A stretch of 64,000 nucleotides of DNA, taken from positions 86,545 through 150,544 of the forward strand of contig NZ_CAKLBU010000007.1 in NCBI RefSeq assembly GCF_920984735.1, read 5' to 3'. Shown here one piece after another: positions 46,231 through 55,174 of the stretch; the stretch's first letter is position 1; every line of letters starts with the position of its first letter. Made by a program: the position numbers and the translations under genes. The notes below the pieces were generated by a model. That model worked only from the letters and a program-made list of their open reading frames with translations, did no database searches and was not told where the DNA came from. The stretch is from Pedobacter sp. Leaf250 (GTDB lineage Bacteria > Bacteroidota > Bacteroidia > Sphingobacteriales > Sphingobacteriaceae).

Positions 46231-46239
46231 CCGATTGCA
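46226..46239. promoter_or_regulatory. LacI-type operator 2
   Basis: TGCAACCGATTGCA, identical to operator 1. It lies between susC and uxuA and contains the -33 TTG of both divergent promoters. Confidence 0.8.
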
Positions 46240-46264
46240 TAAAATATTTTCTAAAATATTTTAA
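46235..46264 (+). promoter_or_regulatory. Promoter of uxuA
   Basis: TTG (46235-46237), a 19-bp spacer and TATTTTAA (46257-46264, 6 of 8 positions). The 19-bp spacing matches the GH35 promoter at operator 1. Confidence 0.45.
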
Positions 46265-46301
46265 ATCCTTTATAAATACTGAAAAATGGCGTATTTTTAC
46301 C

Positions 46302-46315
46302 CTGTACCGATTGCA
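46302..46315. promoter_or_regulatory. Degenerate LacI-type operator in the uxuA leader
   Basis: CTGTACCGATTGCA keeps the last ten bases of the operator (ACCGATTGCA) but has lost the left half. It lies 76 bp from operator 2, close to seven helical turns, and 27 bp before the uxuA ATG, so it could act as an auxiliary looping or roadblock site. Confidence 0.45.
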
Positions 46316-46341
46316 TTAACCTTATACAAAGTTGAAAAAAA

Positions 46342-47511
46342 ATGAAAATGATACAAACCATGCGCTGGTATGGGCCAAGCGATATTGTAGGTTTAACAGA
46401 TATTAAACAGGCTGGATGTAGTGGGGTAGTTACGGCTTTACACCACATTCCAGTTGGAGAAATTTGGACCACCCCAGAAATTCAGAAACGAAAACAGGAA
46501 ATTGAAAATCATGGCATGGCCTGGAGTGTTGTAGAAAGCTTGCCAGTACATGAAGACATCAAAAAAAGAGCCGGCAATTATAAAATCTGGATAGAAAATT
46601 ATAAAATAAGCCTGGCAAACTTAGCTTCATTTGGCATTAAGGTAATCACTTATAACTTTATGCCCGTACTGGATTGGATGCGAACCAATCTGAAATACGA
46701 AACAGAAACTGGTGCTTTAGCATTGCGATTTGAAAAATCTGCTTTCATCGCTTTCGATTTATTTTTGCTTAAAAGACCAAATGCATCCGCAGATTACTCT
46801 CCTGAAGAAATAGAAAAAGCAACATCTTATTATAATAATTTAAACGAAGAAGAGCGTAAAACGTTAATGGGAAATTGCCTGCAAGGTTTGCCAGGTAGTA
46901 AAGACCATTTCACGCCTGAACAAGTGCTTGCCTTACTTGATGGTTTTAAGGGAATAACAGCTGATGTTTTGAAGGAAAATTTGGTGAAGTTTTTATCGGA
47001 AATTACGCCTGTTGCTGATCAATACGATATGCAAATGGCTATCCATCCCGATGATCCACCCTACCCTATTTTAGGTTTACCAAGAATTATGAGTACCGAA
47101 GCCGATGCGCAATATATCATTGATCAAGTACCTGCTAAATCGAATGGGCTATGTTTTTGTACTGGCTCTTTTGGTGCCCGACCGGATAATGATCTGCCGG
47201 GAATGATTCAAAGATTGGGCTCCAGAATTCATTTTCTGCACTTAAGAAGTACACAAAGAGATGAAGAAGGCAATTTCTATGAAGCCAACCATTTGGAAGG
47301 AAATGCCGATATGTTTTCGGTGGTAAAGGAGGCCGTAATATTAATGCAAAGCGAAAACCGTGATATTCCGATGCGACCAGACCATGGTCACCAAATGATG
47401 GATGATCTTGTTAAAAATCCATATCCAGGCTATTCTGCAATAGGCCGGTTAAAAGGCTTGGCAGAACTTCGAGGGCTGGAAATGGGCATTCGCAAAAGTT
47501 TGTTCGAATAA
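46342..47511 (+). CDS. uxuA: Mannonate dehydratase
   Basis: A 389-residue cytoplasmic enzyme dehydrating D-mannonate to 2-keto-3-deoxygluconate (EC 4.2.1.8) in glucuronate breakdown. The family start [20 protein letters not shown], the metal-binding [16 protein letters not shown], the [16 protein letters not shown] segment, [11 protein letters not shown] and the C-terminal [12 protein letters not shown] are all present, and the length fits. Its presence explains the fate of glucuronic acid released by the GH115 enzyme; the isomerase and reductase steps (uxaC, uxuB) are not in the window. It is divergent from the xylan susCD operon, shares its operator, and stops one base short of the convergent lacI gene. 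Confidence 0.96.
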   Translation: MKMIQTMRWYGPSDIVGLTDIKQAGCSGVVTALHHIPVGEIWTTPEIQKRKQEIENHGMAWSVVESLPVHEDIKKRAGNYKIWIENYKISLANLASFGIKVITYNFMPVLDWMRTNLKYETETGALALRFEKSAFIAFDLFLLKRPNASADYSPEEIEKATSYYNNLNEEERKTLMGNCLQGLPGSKDHFTPEQVLALLDGFKGITADVLKENLVKFLSEITPVADQYDMQMAIHPDDPPYPILGLPRIMSTEADAQYIIDQVPAKSNGLCFCTGSFGARPDNDLPGMIQRLGSRIHFLHLRSTQRDEEGNFYEANHLEGNADMFSVVKEAVILMQSENRDIPMRPDHGHQMMDDLVKNPYPGYSAIGRLKGLAELRGLEMGIRKSLFE

Positions 47512-47512
47512 T

Positions 47513-48535
47513 TTAATCATTTGCTTTATCAGTCGATTGCCTTTCAACAACAGTAGGATCAAGTACAATGTGTTCAATATCATTGTATGGGTTTTCCTGA
47601 TTTACCATTTTTAAAAACATCTTTGCGCATTCTCTTCCGATTTGCGCAGGATGTTGATCTATTGTAGATAAATTTGGAGTAATGTATGCCGAAAAAGCTT
47701 CGTTGGCAAAACCAATTACACCTATTTCTGGTGGCGTTTCATCTATTTCTTTAAGTTTTTTAATCACACCTAAAGCAGTAAAGTCATCTCCAGCAACAAT
47801 AGCATCTGGTTTGTTTTTACTACGCATTAATTTGCCTGAACCAAACCTACCATCTTTGATAGATAAACCACCAAAAATAATATGCTCCTCAAGAACAGGT
47901 AAATTATTATCAACCAAGGCTGCTTTATAACCCTTCAACCTATCATTAAAAATTTTAATTTGATGTACTGTGGTTACAAAAGCTATCTTTTTGTATCCTT
48001 TATCAATTAAATGCTGTGTAGCCACATAACCTGCTCGAAAATCATCAAGTGTAATTGTGGGCACAACTAAATCTTCATGAACCCTATCAAACAGAATAAG
48101 TGGTTTATTTTGTTTAACGATCTCCGCAAAGTGAGAAACATCTTGCGTTTCGAGCGACATGGAAGCCATAATACCGTCAACCTGTGCTTCTAATAAAGTT
48201 CGAACCCCGTTAATTTCATTCTCAACAGATTCATTCGATTGATAAATAATTACACGATAGCCACTATCTTTCAAACCATCTTCTATACAGTGAATAATAG
48301 ATGCGAAGAAATGCGCTTGGACACTTGGAACAATTACGCCAATAATATGTGTTTTGCCCGATTTAAGTGCTGAAGCCAATTTGTTTGGACTATAATTGAG
48401 CTTTTTAGCAGTTTCCACAACAGCTTTTTTTGTTGCATCACTTATAGCGGGGAAACCACTTAGTGCCCTCGAAACGGTAGAAACTGTTATGTTAAGCTCT
48501 TTCGCAATATCGTATATGGTTGTTTTTTTCTTCAA
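47513..48535 (-). CDS. LacI-family repressor of the xylan locus
   Basis: A 340-residue regulator with the N-terminal helix-turn-helix TTIYDIAKELNITVSTVSRAL (5-25), the hinge SPNKLASALKSGKTHIIGV and a periplasmic-binding-protein-like sensor domain (about 60-330; FDRVHEDLVVPTITLDD, GDDFTALGVIKKL). The start codon is TTG, since no ATG or GTG lies upstream in frame before a stop, which may keep expression low. It probably binds the 14-bp operators at 35812, 46226 and 55170; the inducer may be a xylan- or glucuronate-derived sugar. It is the last minus-strand gene of the GH10-GH115-GH43-DUF5009 group. Confidence 0.92.
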   Translation of the reverse strand: MKKKTTIYDIAKELNITVSTVSRALSGFPAISDATKKAVVETAKKLNYSPNKLASALKSGKTHIIGVIVPSVQAHFFASIIHCIEDGLKDSGYRVIIYQSNESVENEINGVRTLLEAQVDGIMASMSLETQDVSHFAEIVKQNKPLILFDRVHEDLVVPTITLDDFRAGYVATQHLIDKGYKKIAFVTTVHQIKIFNDRLKGYKAALVDNNLPVLEEHIIFGGLSIKDGRFGSGKLMRSKNKPDAIVAGDDFTALGVIKKLKEIDETPPEIGVIGFANEAFSAYITPNLSTIDQHPAQIGRECAKMFLKMVNQENPYNDIEHIVLDPTVVERQSTDKAND

Positions 48536-48577
48536 TTTTGATCAAGTAATTAACAATCGTAAATTAAGAATCCCTGT

Positions 48578-48591
48578 TTCAATCGATTGTT
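48578..48591. promoter_or_regulatory. Operator-like palindrome upstream of lacI
   Basis: TTTCAATCGATTGT contains the perfect 10-bp palindrome CAATCGATTG (48580-48589), close to the core of the xylan operators (CAAtCGgTTG). It is 43 bp upstream of the lacI start and suggests autoregulation. No -7 at the 20-bp spacing seen elsewhere is present. Confidence 0.4.
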
Positions 48592-48606
48592 TTGGCAATT
48601 TAGTAA

Positions 48607-49767
48607 TTATACTTTAATGATTATATTCTTTTTATACATGATGTAAAGCAGCACGTAGAAACCCAACACGTAACTTATTGCCCAAATTAAAGATGCATTT
48701 ATTGGCGAGAAAAACGGAGTATAACAAGTATTATAAAATTTTTCCAACAAAGCTGTTTTGGAACCATCGGCATTTGTGATTTTAATGAGATTTAAAACCC
48801 GAGGCATTAAACCAGCCAAAAAGAAAACTGTTATGGCATTTACGCCATATACCACAAATGGCATGGTAATTCTTTTGTACCCCTGAACGTCGATTAGCCA
48901 ATAACAAAGTGCAAGCCCGATGGATGCCAAACCACCAGCATAGAGCACGTAGGAGCTTGTCCACAAGGCTTTATTTATTGGAAATTGTAAATCCCAAAGG
49001 AGGCCAAGAATTACTGCACCAATGCCTGCTGTAAATAGCCAGGCTACTTTCGTTGGGTTATCTACATCTTTTCTACGCATCCATACGCCGACCAAAATCC
49101 CGAATAAACATGTTCCAACAGCTGGCAAAGTACTTAAAACACCCTCAGGATCCCATGTTTTAGCAGATGCCCAAGTATGCGATTCCGTTAAAATCTCCCT
49201 ATCAATCCACGCGGCCAAGTTGGTTTCTTTTTCCATGTTGGGATAACCCACTCCAGGAACTGGGACAAATGTCATTAATGCCCAATAAACCGCCAGAATT
49301 GCAATGAAGATTTTGAAGATTGCCTTATTAGAAAATTTCAGGAAAATGATGCTGCTAAGGATGAACACAATACCGATGCGCTGCAAAACCCCTAATAACC
49401 GAACGGTTTGAAAAGCTTCGAGTAAGCTCTTACCATCAATAATTACTGCCATGAGTTTGCCAAAAATAGCCAGGAAAAAGCCTAATAGGTATAAAATCAC
49501 GCCCCGTTTGATGGCCTTTACGATTGTTTTTCCATGAGTTGTTGGATCTGCTTTGTTACTGCTCATGGCAAAAGCGATGGAAACACCTACAATCCAAAGA
49601 AAAAACGGAAATATCAAATCAGTTGGTGTACAACCATTCCACTCTGCATGTTCTAAAGGTGCGTAAATATGCCCCCAACTGCCGGGATTGTTTACCAAAA
49701 TCATTGCTGCTACAGTTAATCCTCTAAAAAAATCAAGAGATAGCAGGCGTTGTTTTGGCTCATTCAT
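48607..49767 (-). CDS. DUF5009/HGSNAT-like membrane acyltransferase
   Basis: A 386-residue protein with about ten membrane segments. The N-terminal LLSLDFFRGLTVAAMILVNNPG and GCTPTDLIFPFFLWIVGVSIAFAM are the signature of the family related to heparan-alpha-glucosaminide N-acetyltransferase and NagX. Members may pass acetyl groups across the membrane to sugars or otherwise handle them. In this locus it could deal with acetyl groups freed from xylan or modify imported oligosaccharides; this is inference. The gene lies between GH43 and lacI on the same strand, with a repeat in the 195-bp gap upstream. Confidence 0.85.
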   Translation of the reverse strand: MNEPKQRLLSLDFFRGLTVAAMILVNNPGSWGHIYAPLEHAEWNGCTPTDLIFPFFLWIVGVSIAFAMSSNKADPTTHGKTIVKAIKRGVILYLLGFFLAIFGKLMAVIIDGKSLLEAFQTVRLLGVLQRIGIVFILSSIIFLKFSNKAIFKIFIAILAVYWALMTFVPVPGVGYPNMEKETNLAAWIDREILTESHTWASAKTWDPEGVLSTLPAVGTCLFGILVGVWMRRKDVDNPTKVAWLFTAGIGAVILGLLWDLQFPINKALWTSSYVLYAGGLASIGLALCYWLIDVQGYKRITMPFVVYGVNAITVFFLAGLMPRVLNLIKITNADGSKTALLEKFYNTCYTPFFSPINASLIWAISYVLGFYVLLYIMYKKNIIIKV

Positions 49768-49824
49768 ATTAGGTTCGATTTAGCAAACTAATTTAGGGCT
49801 TTGTTTTTGGAATTAGAAATTATC

Positions 49825-49957
49825 GACTTACGAAGTTTTGTTGGCTCCGTGTGATGGGAAAACTTCGTAAGTCTCATTTGTAAAAACATAGCTCCAGTTT
49901 CATCTTCAAAAACTGGCGAAGTCCTTCTGCGCTCTTGGCCTTTGAGACTTCGCAAGT
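49825..49957 (-). repeat. Dispersed double-hairpin repeat, family 2, copy B
   Basis: Opposite orientation to the copy at 33987-34114. One half (49825-49875) is a near-perfect inverted repeat GACTTACGAAGTTTT...AAAACTTCGTAAGTC on the + strand. The other (49913-49957) contains GCGAAGTC and GACTTCGC arms. It begins 5 bp past the stop codon of the second GH43 gene. Confidence 0.75.
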
Positions 49958-49962
49958 TAATT

Positions 49963-51063
49963 CTACTTCTTCATTGGCTCAATCAATGCAATCGTACCAT
50001 CGGGTTTATGCGTTAACTCAGTAACTTTTACGTTCCTTAAATGTGTTTTCCCAGAAAGTTGTGTATCGTGATAGAAAATGTACCACTTTCCTTTTATTTC
50101 GATAATAGAATGGTGTGTTGTCCAACCTTCTACAGGATTCATAAACGTTCCCTGATATTTAAATGGCCCGTAAGGTGAATCGCCAATTGCCGAGGCTAAG
50201 AAATGTGTATTTCCTGTTGAATATGTGAAGTAATATTTTCCATTATACTTATGCATCCATGCACCTTCAAAAAATCGCCTATTATGATCTTTTGTTACAA
50301 GTGGCTTACCATTTTCATCCAAAATAACCACATCTTTCACGGCGCCATCAAACGATAACATGTTGTTGCTCAGCTTTGCAATCTTTGCATTCAATGCCGG
50401 CTCATTTTCTTTTTGCGAATCCGTTTTAGAACCATTGGCATCATACTTTCCATTGTTCCAACGTTGTAATTGGCCACCCCAGATTCCACCGAAATACATA
50501 AATGTCGATCCATCAGTATCGGTAAAAACTGCCGGATCGATGCTATAACTTCCTTCAATTGGTTTAGGTTCGGCTTTAAACGGACCCGCAGGATTTTTAG
50601 ATGTAGCTACGCCAATTCTAAACACATCGCTTTTATCCTTTACCGGGAAATATAAATAGTAGGTTCCGTTTTTAAATGCAGCATCAGGCGCCCAAAGTTG
50701 GCGACCAGCCCACGGAATATCTTTAATGCTTAATGCTACGCCATGATCAGTTACTTTACCATTAATGCTATCCATGCTTAAAATATGATAATCCTTCATA
50801 TCAAAATGATCACCATTATCATTTTCGAGTGTTCCGCCTTCTACATCATGCGAGGGATAGATGTAAACTTTGCCATTAAACACATGTGCTGATGGGTCGG
50901 CGGTGTAAATTTCACTAATAAGCGGCTGCGATAAATATTTAGACTTTTTTGAAGTATCAGCAGTTTCTTTGCTTGCTGTTTTAGTTGCTTGCTGGCAAGA
51001 ACTTGTGGCCGCTAATGCCATAATTAATGCCAGGCCAGACAGCTTTTTAAAATTATTCATCAT
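49963..51063 (-). CDS. GH43 glycosidase (beta-xylosidase/arabinofuranosidase type)
   Basis: A 366-residue lipoprotein (cysteine 23 in ATSSCQQ). A single five-bladed propeller without a C-terminal lectin domain carries Asp56 in TADPSAH, Asp176 in SIDPAVF and Glu266 in FFEGAWM. HFDMKDYHILSM and GRQLWAPDAAF are typical of the GH43_1-like group of small xylosidases and arabinofuranosidases. It differs clearly from the larger GH43 at 34117. It is third in the GH10-GH115-GH43 operon, 26 bp after GH115, and would finish the hydrolysis of short xylo-oligosaccharides. Confidence 0.9.
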   Translation of the reverse strand: MMNNFKKLSGLALIMALAATSSCQQATKTASKETADTSKKSKYLSQPLISEIYTADPSAHVFNGKVYIYPSHDVEGGTLENDNGDHFDMKDYHILSMDSINGKVTDHGVALSIKDIPWAGRQLWAPDAAFKNGTYYLYFPVKDKSDVFRIGVATSKNPAGPFKAEPKPIEGSYSIDPAVFTDTDGSTFMYFGGIWGGQLQRWNNGKYDANGSKTDSQKENEPALNAKIAKLSNNMLSFDGAVKDVVILDENGKPLVTKDHNRRFFEGAWMHKYNGKYYFTYSTGNTHFLASAIGDSPYGPFKYQGTFMNPVEGWTTHHSIIEIKGKWYIFYHDTQLSGKTHLRNVKVTELTHKPDGTIALIEPMKK

Positions 51064-51089
51064 ATTTTCAAGTTATAAATGGTTGAGTT

Positions 51090-53957
51090 TTATTTTATTT
51101 CGCTAACAAATGTTTCAGGTGGACCAAGGAAACTGGGTTTTAATCCGCCCAAATCGAGCACTAATTTCTGCAATACTACAGCAGGCGTTACCATCCAGTA
51201 TTTTATAGTGTGTTTGCCAGGTTTATCAATTTTTAATCGCGTTTTAAAAATCTTAATGTTATCGGCAACTGATTTTCTCCATGCTGTTTCTGTTTTGTAA
51301 TCAGCGCTTATATTTATGATAACAGGCGCCTCATCATCCACAGAAACTGCAAATTTTAATCCATCAGCATTTGTAAAATCGATGGTTGGTGAAATGAAGC
51401 TATTTAATGTAAATGTTCCGGTTTCAGTTAGGTAAATATCATATTCTAAATGTGGTGTAGTCGCATCAGGTTTCTGAACAGGCGATGTTACAGGAACAGG
51501 AATGACGCCACCCAAAGTTTTTCCATAATTGGGCAAGGTTTTCCAAAAAATTGGTCTGCTGTTTATTGCTCGGCTATAATTAGGTGCTTCCATTGAAATG
51601 TAGCCATTCTGCGGTAAAAAAGCATTTAACGTAGGGGTGTCAAATTTCGAATTATCGATATGAATTGGAACCTCCAATTTTGTTCCATCACTAACAGAAA
51701 CGATTATACTGCTATTTGATTTTCCTTTAGGTGCTTTTGCCCAATCTACACTTAACCAAACTTTTTTAGCATTATTTACTTCACCTTTTGGTTGATCTAC
51801 AATGATATAATTCGGAGTTTTAACCTGGTAAGTGAAAACACCCATAGCCTTATTAAATAATTCGAAGTAATGTGAAGTGTTATTGTAGTAATCAAAAGTT
51901 GGCAAAGCAATGTTCACCTTTTGCTTTTTGCTCCACGATGAATCACTTCCTTCAATTGCCAATCCCATTTCCACTTTGTTCAAATTACCTGTTGCGGCCA
52001 AAACCATGGTATTTGGTTTTGAGTTTTTCTCTGGCTGTTGCCAGTAAGTATAACCGATATGGGTTTGATCCATCATGTGATCCCACTTGCCGCCGGCCAT
52101 CGTTTTGTTATAGTAATTGGTTATTTCTTCATCTCGTTTATACAATTCGGCAACCTGCTCCCCCATGGTATTTGCAGCCAAGCGACCTTGTTTCGCATAT
52201 AATTTATTTTTAGCAACATGGAAATAAAGATCATAAAGATTGGCACTTGCCTCTACAGGATGCATTACCAACTGATAGTAGGCATCTTTCTGATTGACTG
52301 GAATTTGATTGTAAATAAACCTCGCCTTTTCCGCTAACTTTTTATAGTCGGCAACTACTGTTTCAAACTCGTTGTAATTGTTTAGGCTGTAAATGCTATC
52401 TGTTAGTAACTCTGGTTTGATACGCCCGTTATATTTCGAATAAAAATCAAGAATATCTGCAATTTCAGCAGCATAAGTTTCGCCAAACTGTTTCTCCGAC
52501 CAGTCGATGGTATATTGTTTCAACTGTTCTGCCGGGATGGCATCGGGCGCCCAGGCGTAATCCAGAAAGAAAGAAATTGGAAATTCCATTGGTTTTAAAT
52601 CGCCAACATTTACAATCCAAATCTGGTTGGCATTATACTCATAAGCCAGGTTCATCTGCTCCCAAACTTTCTGAATGGGATTGGTATTAATCCATTTGTA
52701 ATTCCTTGGATCACCTACATAGTCGAAATGATAATAAATGCCATAACCACCTTTACGTGGTGATTCATTGAGCTTTGGAAGTTTTCGGATATTGCCCCAA
52801 TTGTCATCACAAAGCAGCAGTGTAACATCATCCGGAACACGCATTCCTTTATCGTAATAGGCCTGAACTTCTTTATACAGTGCCCAGAGTTGTGGTGTTT
52901 CAGATGCTGGTTTTTTAGTAACTTTTTCAATAATTTCTCGCTGATCTTTTACTATTTTTTCCAGTAATGCCGTCGCTGTTCCTTCTGTCATTGGCTCATC
53001 GCCGTCTCCACGCATTCCTACGGTGATGATTTGTTCTTTGTCGGCCACTCGTTTTAAGCCACTTTCCCAAAACTCCCTTAATTGAGCCGGGTTTTGATCG
53101 TAGTTCCACTTTCCACCTTTATATCTTTTCCACTCATCGTGGGCCCGGGTTAAAGGTTCGTGATGTGAAGTTCCAATAACCACTCCATATTCATCTGCCA
53201 AAACGGGATTCAATTTATCATCATCATTAAAGGCACTTCCCCACATGGCAGGCCATAAATAATTGCCTTTTAAACGGAGAATGAGCTCAAAAACCTGGGC
53301 ATAAAACTTACTATTGAAGCCACCAAACTCTTTTCTACTCCAACCCGATAAAGCTGGCGCTTCATCGTTTAAGAAAATTCCCCGATATTTAACAGCAGGA
53401 GAAGAAATGATGTGCCTACCAGAGATGGCAAATAAACTATTACTTTTTTTCACAGGAACATCGGCCCAATAATACCATGGCGAAACCCCGATTTGGCTGG
53501 AAAGTTCGTAAATGCCATAAATGGTTCCGCGTCTATCGCTACCAGCAATTACGAGAGCAGAGTCCACACCCGCAGTTGGGTTTTTAACGACTTCAATTAA
53601 TGTACTTTCCCATTTTCCAGCAATCCCGGCAACATTTATTTTGTTGTTTCTAATTAACTCATCAACAATTTTGCTTTTTCCAATGGTACCGATAATGATG
53701 GCCATGCCAGCAATTTTATCAGTAGCAAAAGCTGGATTAATTCCTGTAACTTTTTGTATATCGCCCTGAAGATCTTTTGCTGCTCTTGTTACGCCTGGCC
53801 AATCATTTCCACTAATTAAGATTGATGAAACTTTACCTTTGCTAGCTATGGAGAAACTTCCATGAGTTTGAGTTTTAGATATGAATGGGTCGGCACCTGC
53901 AGCTAAGCAGATGTTTTTTAATCCAAACAACATAATAAGGAGGATAAATTTCTTCAT
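51090..53957 (-). CDS. GH115 xylan alpha-1,2-glucuronidase
   Basis: A 955-residue exported enzyme (signal MKKFILLIMLFGLKNICLA) that removes (methyl)glucuronic acid side chains from xylan (EC 3.2.1.131). Family landmarks are the N-terminal deoxyribosyl-like domain ending GSDRRGTIYGIYELS, then VSPWYYWADVPV, KYRGIFLNDEAPALSGWS, LRLKGNYLWPAMWGSAFNDDD, GTSHHEPLTRAHDEW, the LLCDDNWGNIRKLP and YGIYYHFDYVGDPRNYKWIN stretches, and a C-terminal beta-rich region from about 800. It starts one base after the GH10 stop. The released glucuronate would feed the uxuA pathway encoded next door. Confidence 0.95.
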   Translation of the reverse strand: MKKFILLIMLFGLKNICLAAGADPFISKTQTHGSFSIASKGKVSSILISGNDWPGVTRAAKDLQGDIQKVTGINPAFATDKIAGMAIIIGTIGKSKIVDELIRNNKINVAGIAGKWESTLIEVVKNPTAGVDSALVIAGSDRRGTIYGIYELSSQIGVSPWYYWADVPVKKSNSLFAISGRHIISSPAVKYRGIFLNDEAPALSGWSRKEFGGFNSKFYAQVFELILRLKGNYLWPAMWGSAFNDDDKLNPVLADEYGVVIGTSHHEPLTRAHDEWKRYKGGKWNYDQNPAQLREFWESGLKRVADKEQIITVGMRGDGDEPMTEGTATALLEKIVKDQREIIEKVTKKPASETPQLWALYKEVQAYYDKGMRVPDDVTLLLCDDNWGNIRKLPKLNESPRKGGYGIYYHFDYVGDPRNYKWINTNPIQKVWEQMNLAYEYNANQIWIVNVGDLKPMEFPISFFLDYAWAPDAIPAEQLKQYTIDWSEKQFGETYAAEIADILDFYSKYNGRIKPELLTDSIYSLNNYNEFETVVADYKKLAEKARFIYNQIPVNQKDAYYQLVMHPVEASANLYDLYFHVAKNKLYAKQGRLAANTMGEQVAELYKRDEEITNYYNKTMAGGKWDHMMDQTHIGYTYWQQPEKNSKPNTMVLAATGNLNKVEMGLAIEGSDSSWSKKQKVNIALPTFDYYNNTSHYFELFNKAMGVFTYQVKTPNYIIVDQPKGEVNNAKKVWLSVDWAKAPKGKSNSSIIVSVSDGTKLEVPIHIDNSKFDTPTLNAFLPQNGYISMEAPNYSRAINSRPIFWKTLPNYGKTLGGVIPVPVTSPVQKPDATTPHLEYDIYLTETGTFTLNSFISPTIDFTNADGLKFAVSVDDEAPVIINISADYKTETAWRKSVADNIKIFKTRLKIDKPGKHTIKYWMVTPAVVLQKLVLDLGGLKPSFLGPPETFVSEIK

Positions 53958-53958
53958 T

Positions 53959-55080
53959 TCATTTATTTTTAAAATTGATTACTTCCCAATACGCTTTCTT
54001 GGGTTGCAGATTGGTATCAAAAAGAAGCGGGTAATTTTTTCGTCCCATAACCGGATATTCATCCAACCAACTGTATCGATCGGAGATATTCCAAAAGGTA
54101 ACATTGGTAATTACGTCTTTATATTCGCGAAATACTTTAAATACCATCGCATATTGCGCTGCCTGTTTTTGCTGAAGTGCTAACGTAAATTCATCTGATT
54201 CTCCAGGCTTTCTTGCTCTTCTCTCCTTTTCCCATGGATAGATTGACATATCAACTTCAGTAAACTGAATTTTTAATCCAATTGAAGAATATCGTTCAAT
54301 TGCAGCCCGCAAATCCTTTTCTGTTGGTTCCTGTAACGACCAATGCGCCTGCAAGCCTACGCCATCAATTGGCACGCCCTTATCTTTTAAACTTTTAAGC
54401 AATTTTAAAATCCGCTCCCGCTTTTCTGGTCGCTCGGTATTGTAATCGTTGTAATAAAGTTTTGCCTCTGGATCGGCCGCATGCGCATATTCAAAAGCTT
54501 TTATTATAAAATCCTCACCGCAGATTTTATACCATTTAGAATCTCTTAAATATTTTGAAGGATTATCATCAATGGCTTCATTTACCACATCCCATGCGTA
54601 AATTTTACCTTTATAACGATTAATAACTGCCGTAATGTGATCTTTTAAACGCTGTAACAAAACAGCCTTGGTTACTTCATTTCCTTTACTATCCTTAAAA
54701 ATCCAATCGGGCGTTTGCTCATGCCAGCATAAATTGTGTCCACGGATTTTGATTCCATTTTTCACCGCAAAGTTTACAATAGAATCGGCTTCCCTCCAGT
54801 AAAACTTTCCTTCGCGGGGCTGTATTGATCCCATTTTCATGGCATTTTCTGCTGTAATGCTATTGAATTGTTTTTTGATTAATTGCGATTCATCTCCGGT
54901 CAGATTTTTTACGCCCACAGCTACGCCAATTGAAAAATAAGATTGGTAGAAATCCTTTAATCCAAAAGAATCATTAGAATAATTTTCAGGAACCTGCTGC
55001 GCTCGGCAAGATATGATCACTAAAAATATGCAAATCCAAAACGCACCAATAAATTGTAAAAATTGAAGTTTCCTGAACAT
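53959..55080 (-). CDS. GH10 endo-1,4-beta-xylanase, uninterrupted
   Basis: A 373-residue lipoprotein (ICIFLVIISC, cysteine 25). The complete GH10 barrel carries FNSITAENAMK, RGHNLCWHEQTPDW, the acid/base Glu168 in WDVVNEAI, LYYNDYN, GVGLQAHW and the nucleophile Glu275 in FTEVDM. Unlike the xylanase at 39492 it has no binding module, and may act on shorter imported oligosaccharides. It leads the operon GH10-GH115-GH43, and LacI-type operator 3 overlaps its promoter. Confidence 0.94.
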   Translation of the reverse strand: MFRKLQFLQFIGAFWICIFLVIISCRAQQVPENYSNDSFGLKDFYQSYFSIGVAVGVKNLTGDESQLIKKQFNSITAENAMKMGSIQPREGKFYWREADSIVNFAVKNGIKIRGHNLCWHEQTPDWIFKDSKGNEVTKAVLLQRLKDHITAVINRYKGKIYAWDVVNEAIDDNPSKYLRDSKWYKICGEDFIIKAFEYAHAADPEAKLYYNDYNTERPEKRERILKLLKSLKDKGVPIDGVGLQAHWSLQEPTEKDLRAAIERYSSIGLKIQFTEVDMSIYPWEKERRARKPGESDEFTLALQQKQAAQYAMVFKVFREYKDVITNVTFWNISDRYSWLDEYPVMGRKNYPLLFDTNLQPKKAYWEVINFKNK

Positions 55081-55143
55081 ATATATTTGGCTAAAGCAAT
55101 GTTTGAAGCGATCGTTATCTATTGACCAAAACTAACATTGGCA

Positions 55144-55174
55144 CTAAAGTAATATTAATTAAACAAAAATGCAA
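55144..55174 (-). promoter_or_regulatory. Promoter of the GH10-GH115-GH43 operon
   Basis: On the minus strand TTG (55172-55174), a 20-bp spacer and TACTTTAG (55144-55151, 7 of 8 positions), 64 bp before the GH10 ATG. Same geometry as the GH43 and susC promoters. Confidence 0.6.

Noticed and set aside
35853..48545. Identical 16-mer CTTCAATTTTGATCAA at 35853-35868 and 48530-48545
   Set aside because: One match of this length is expected by chance in 64 kb of AT-rich DNA. The second copy spans the lacI start codon, and no third copy was noticed upstream of the other xylan promoters.
48580..48589. A -33/-7 promoter for lacI at the CAATCGATTG palindrome with the 20-bp geometry of the other operators
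   Set aside because: The position where the -7 box should lie (48552-48559) reads AACAATCG and does not fit TAnnTTTG on either strand, so only an operator-like site is claimed.
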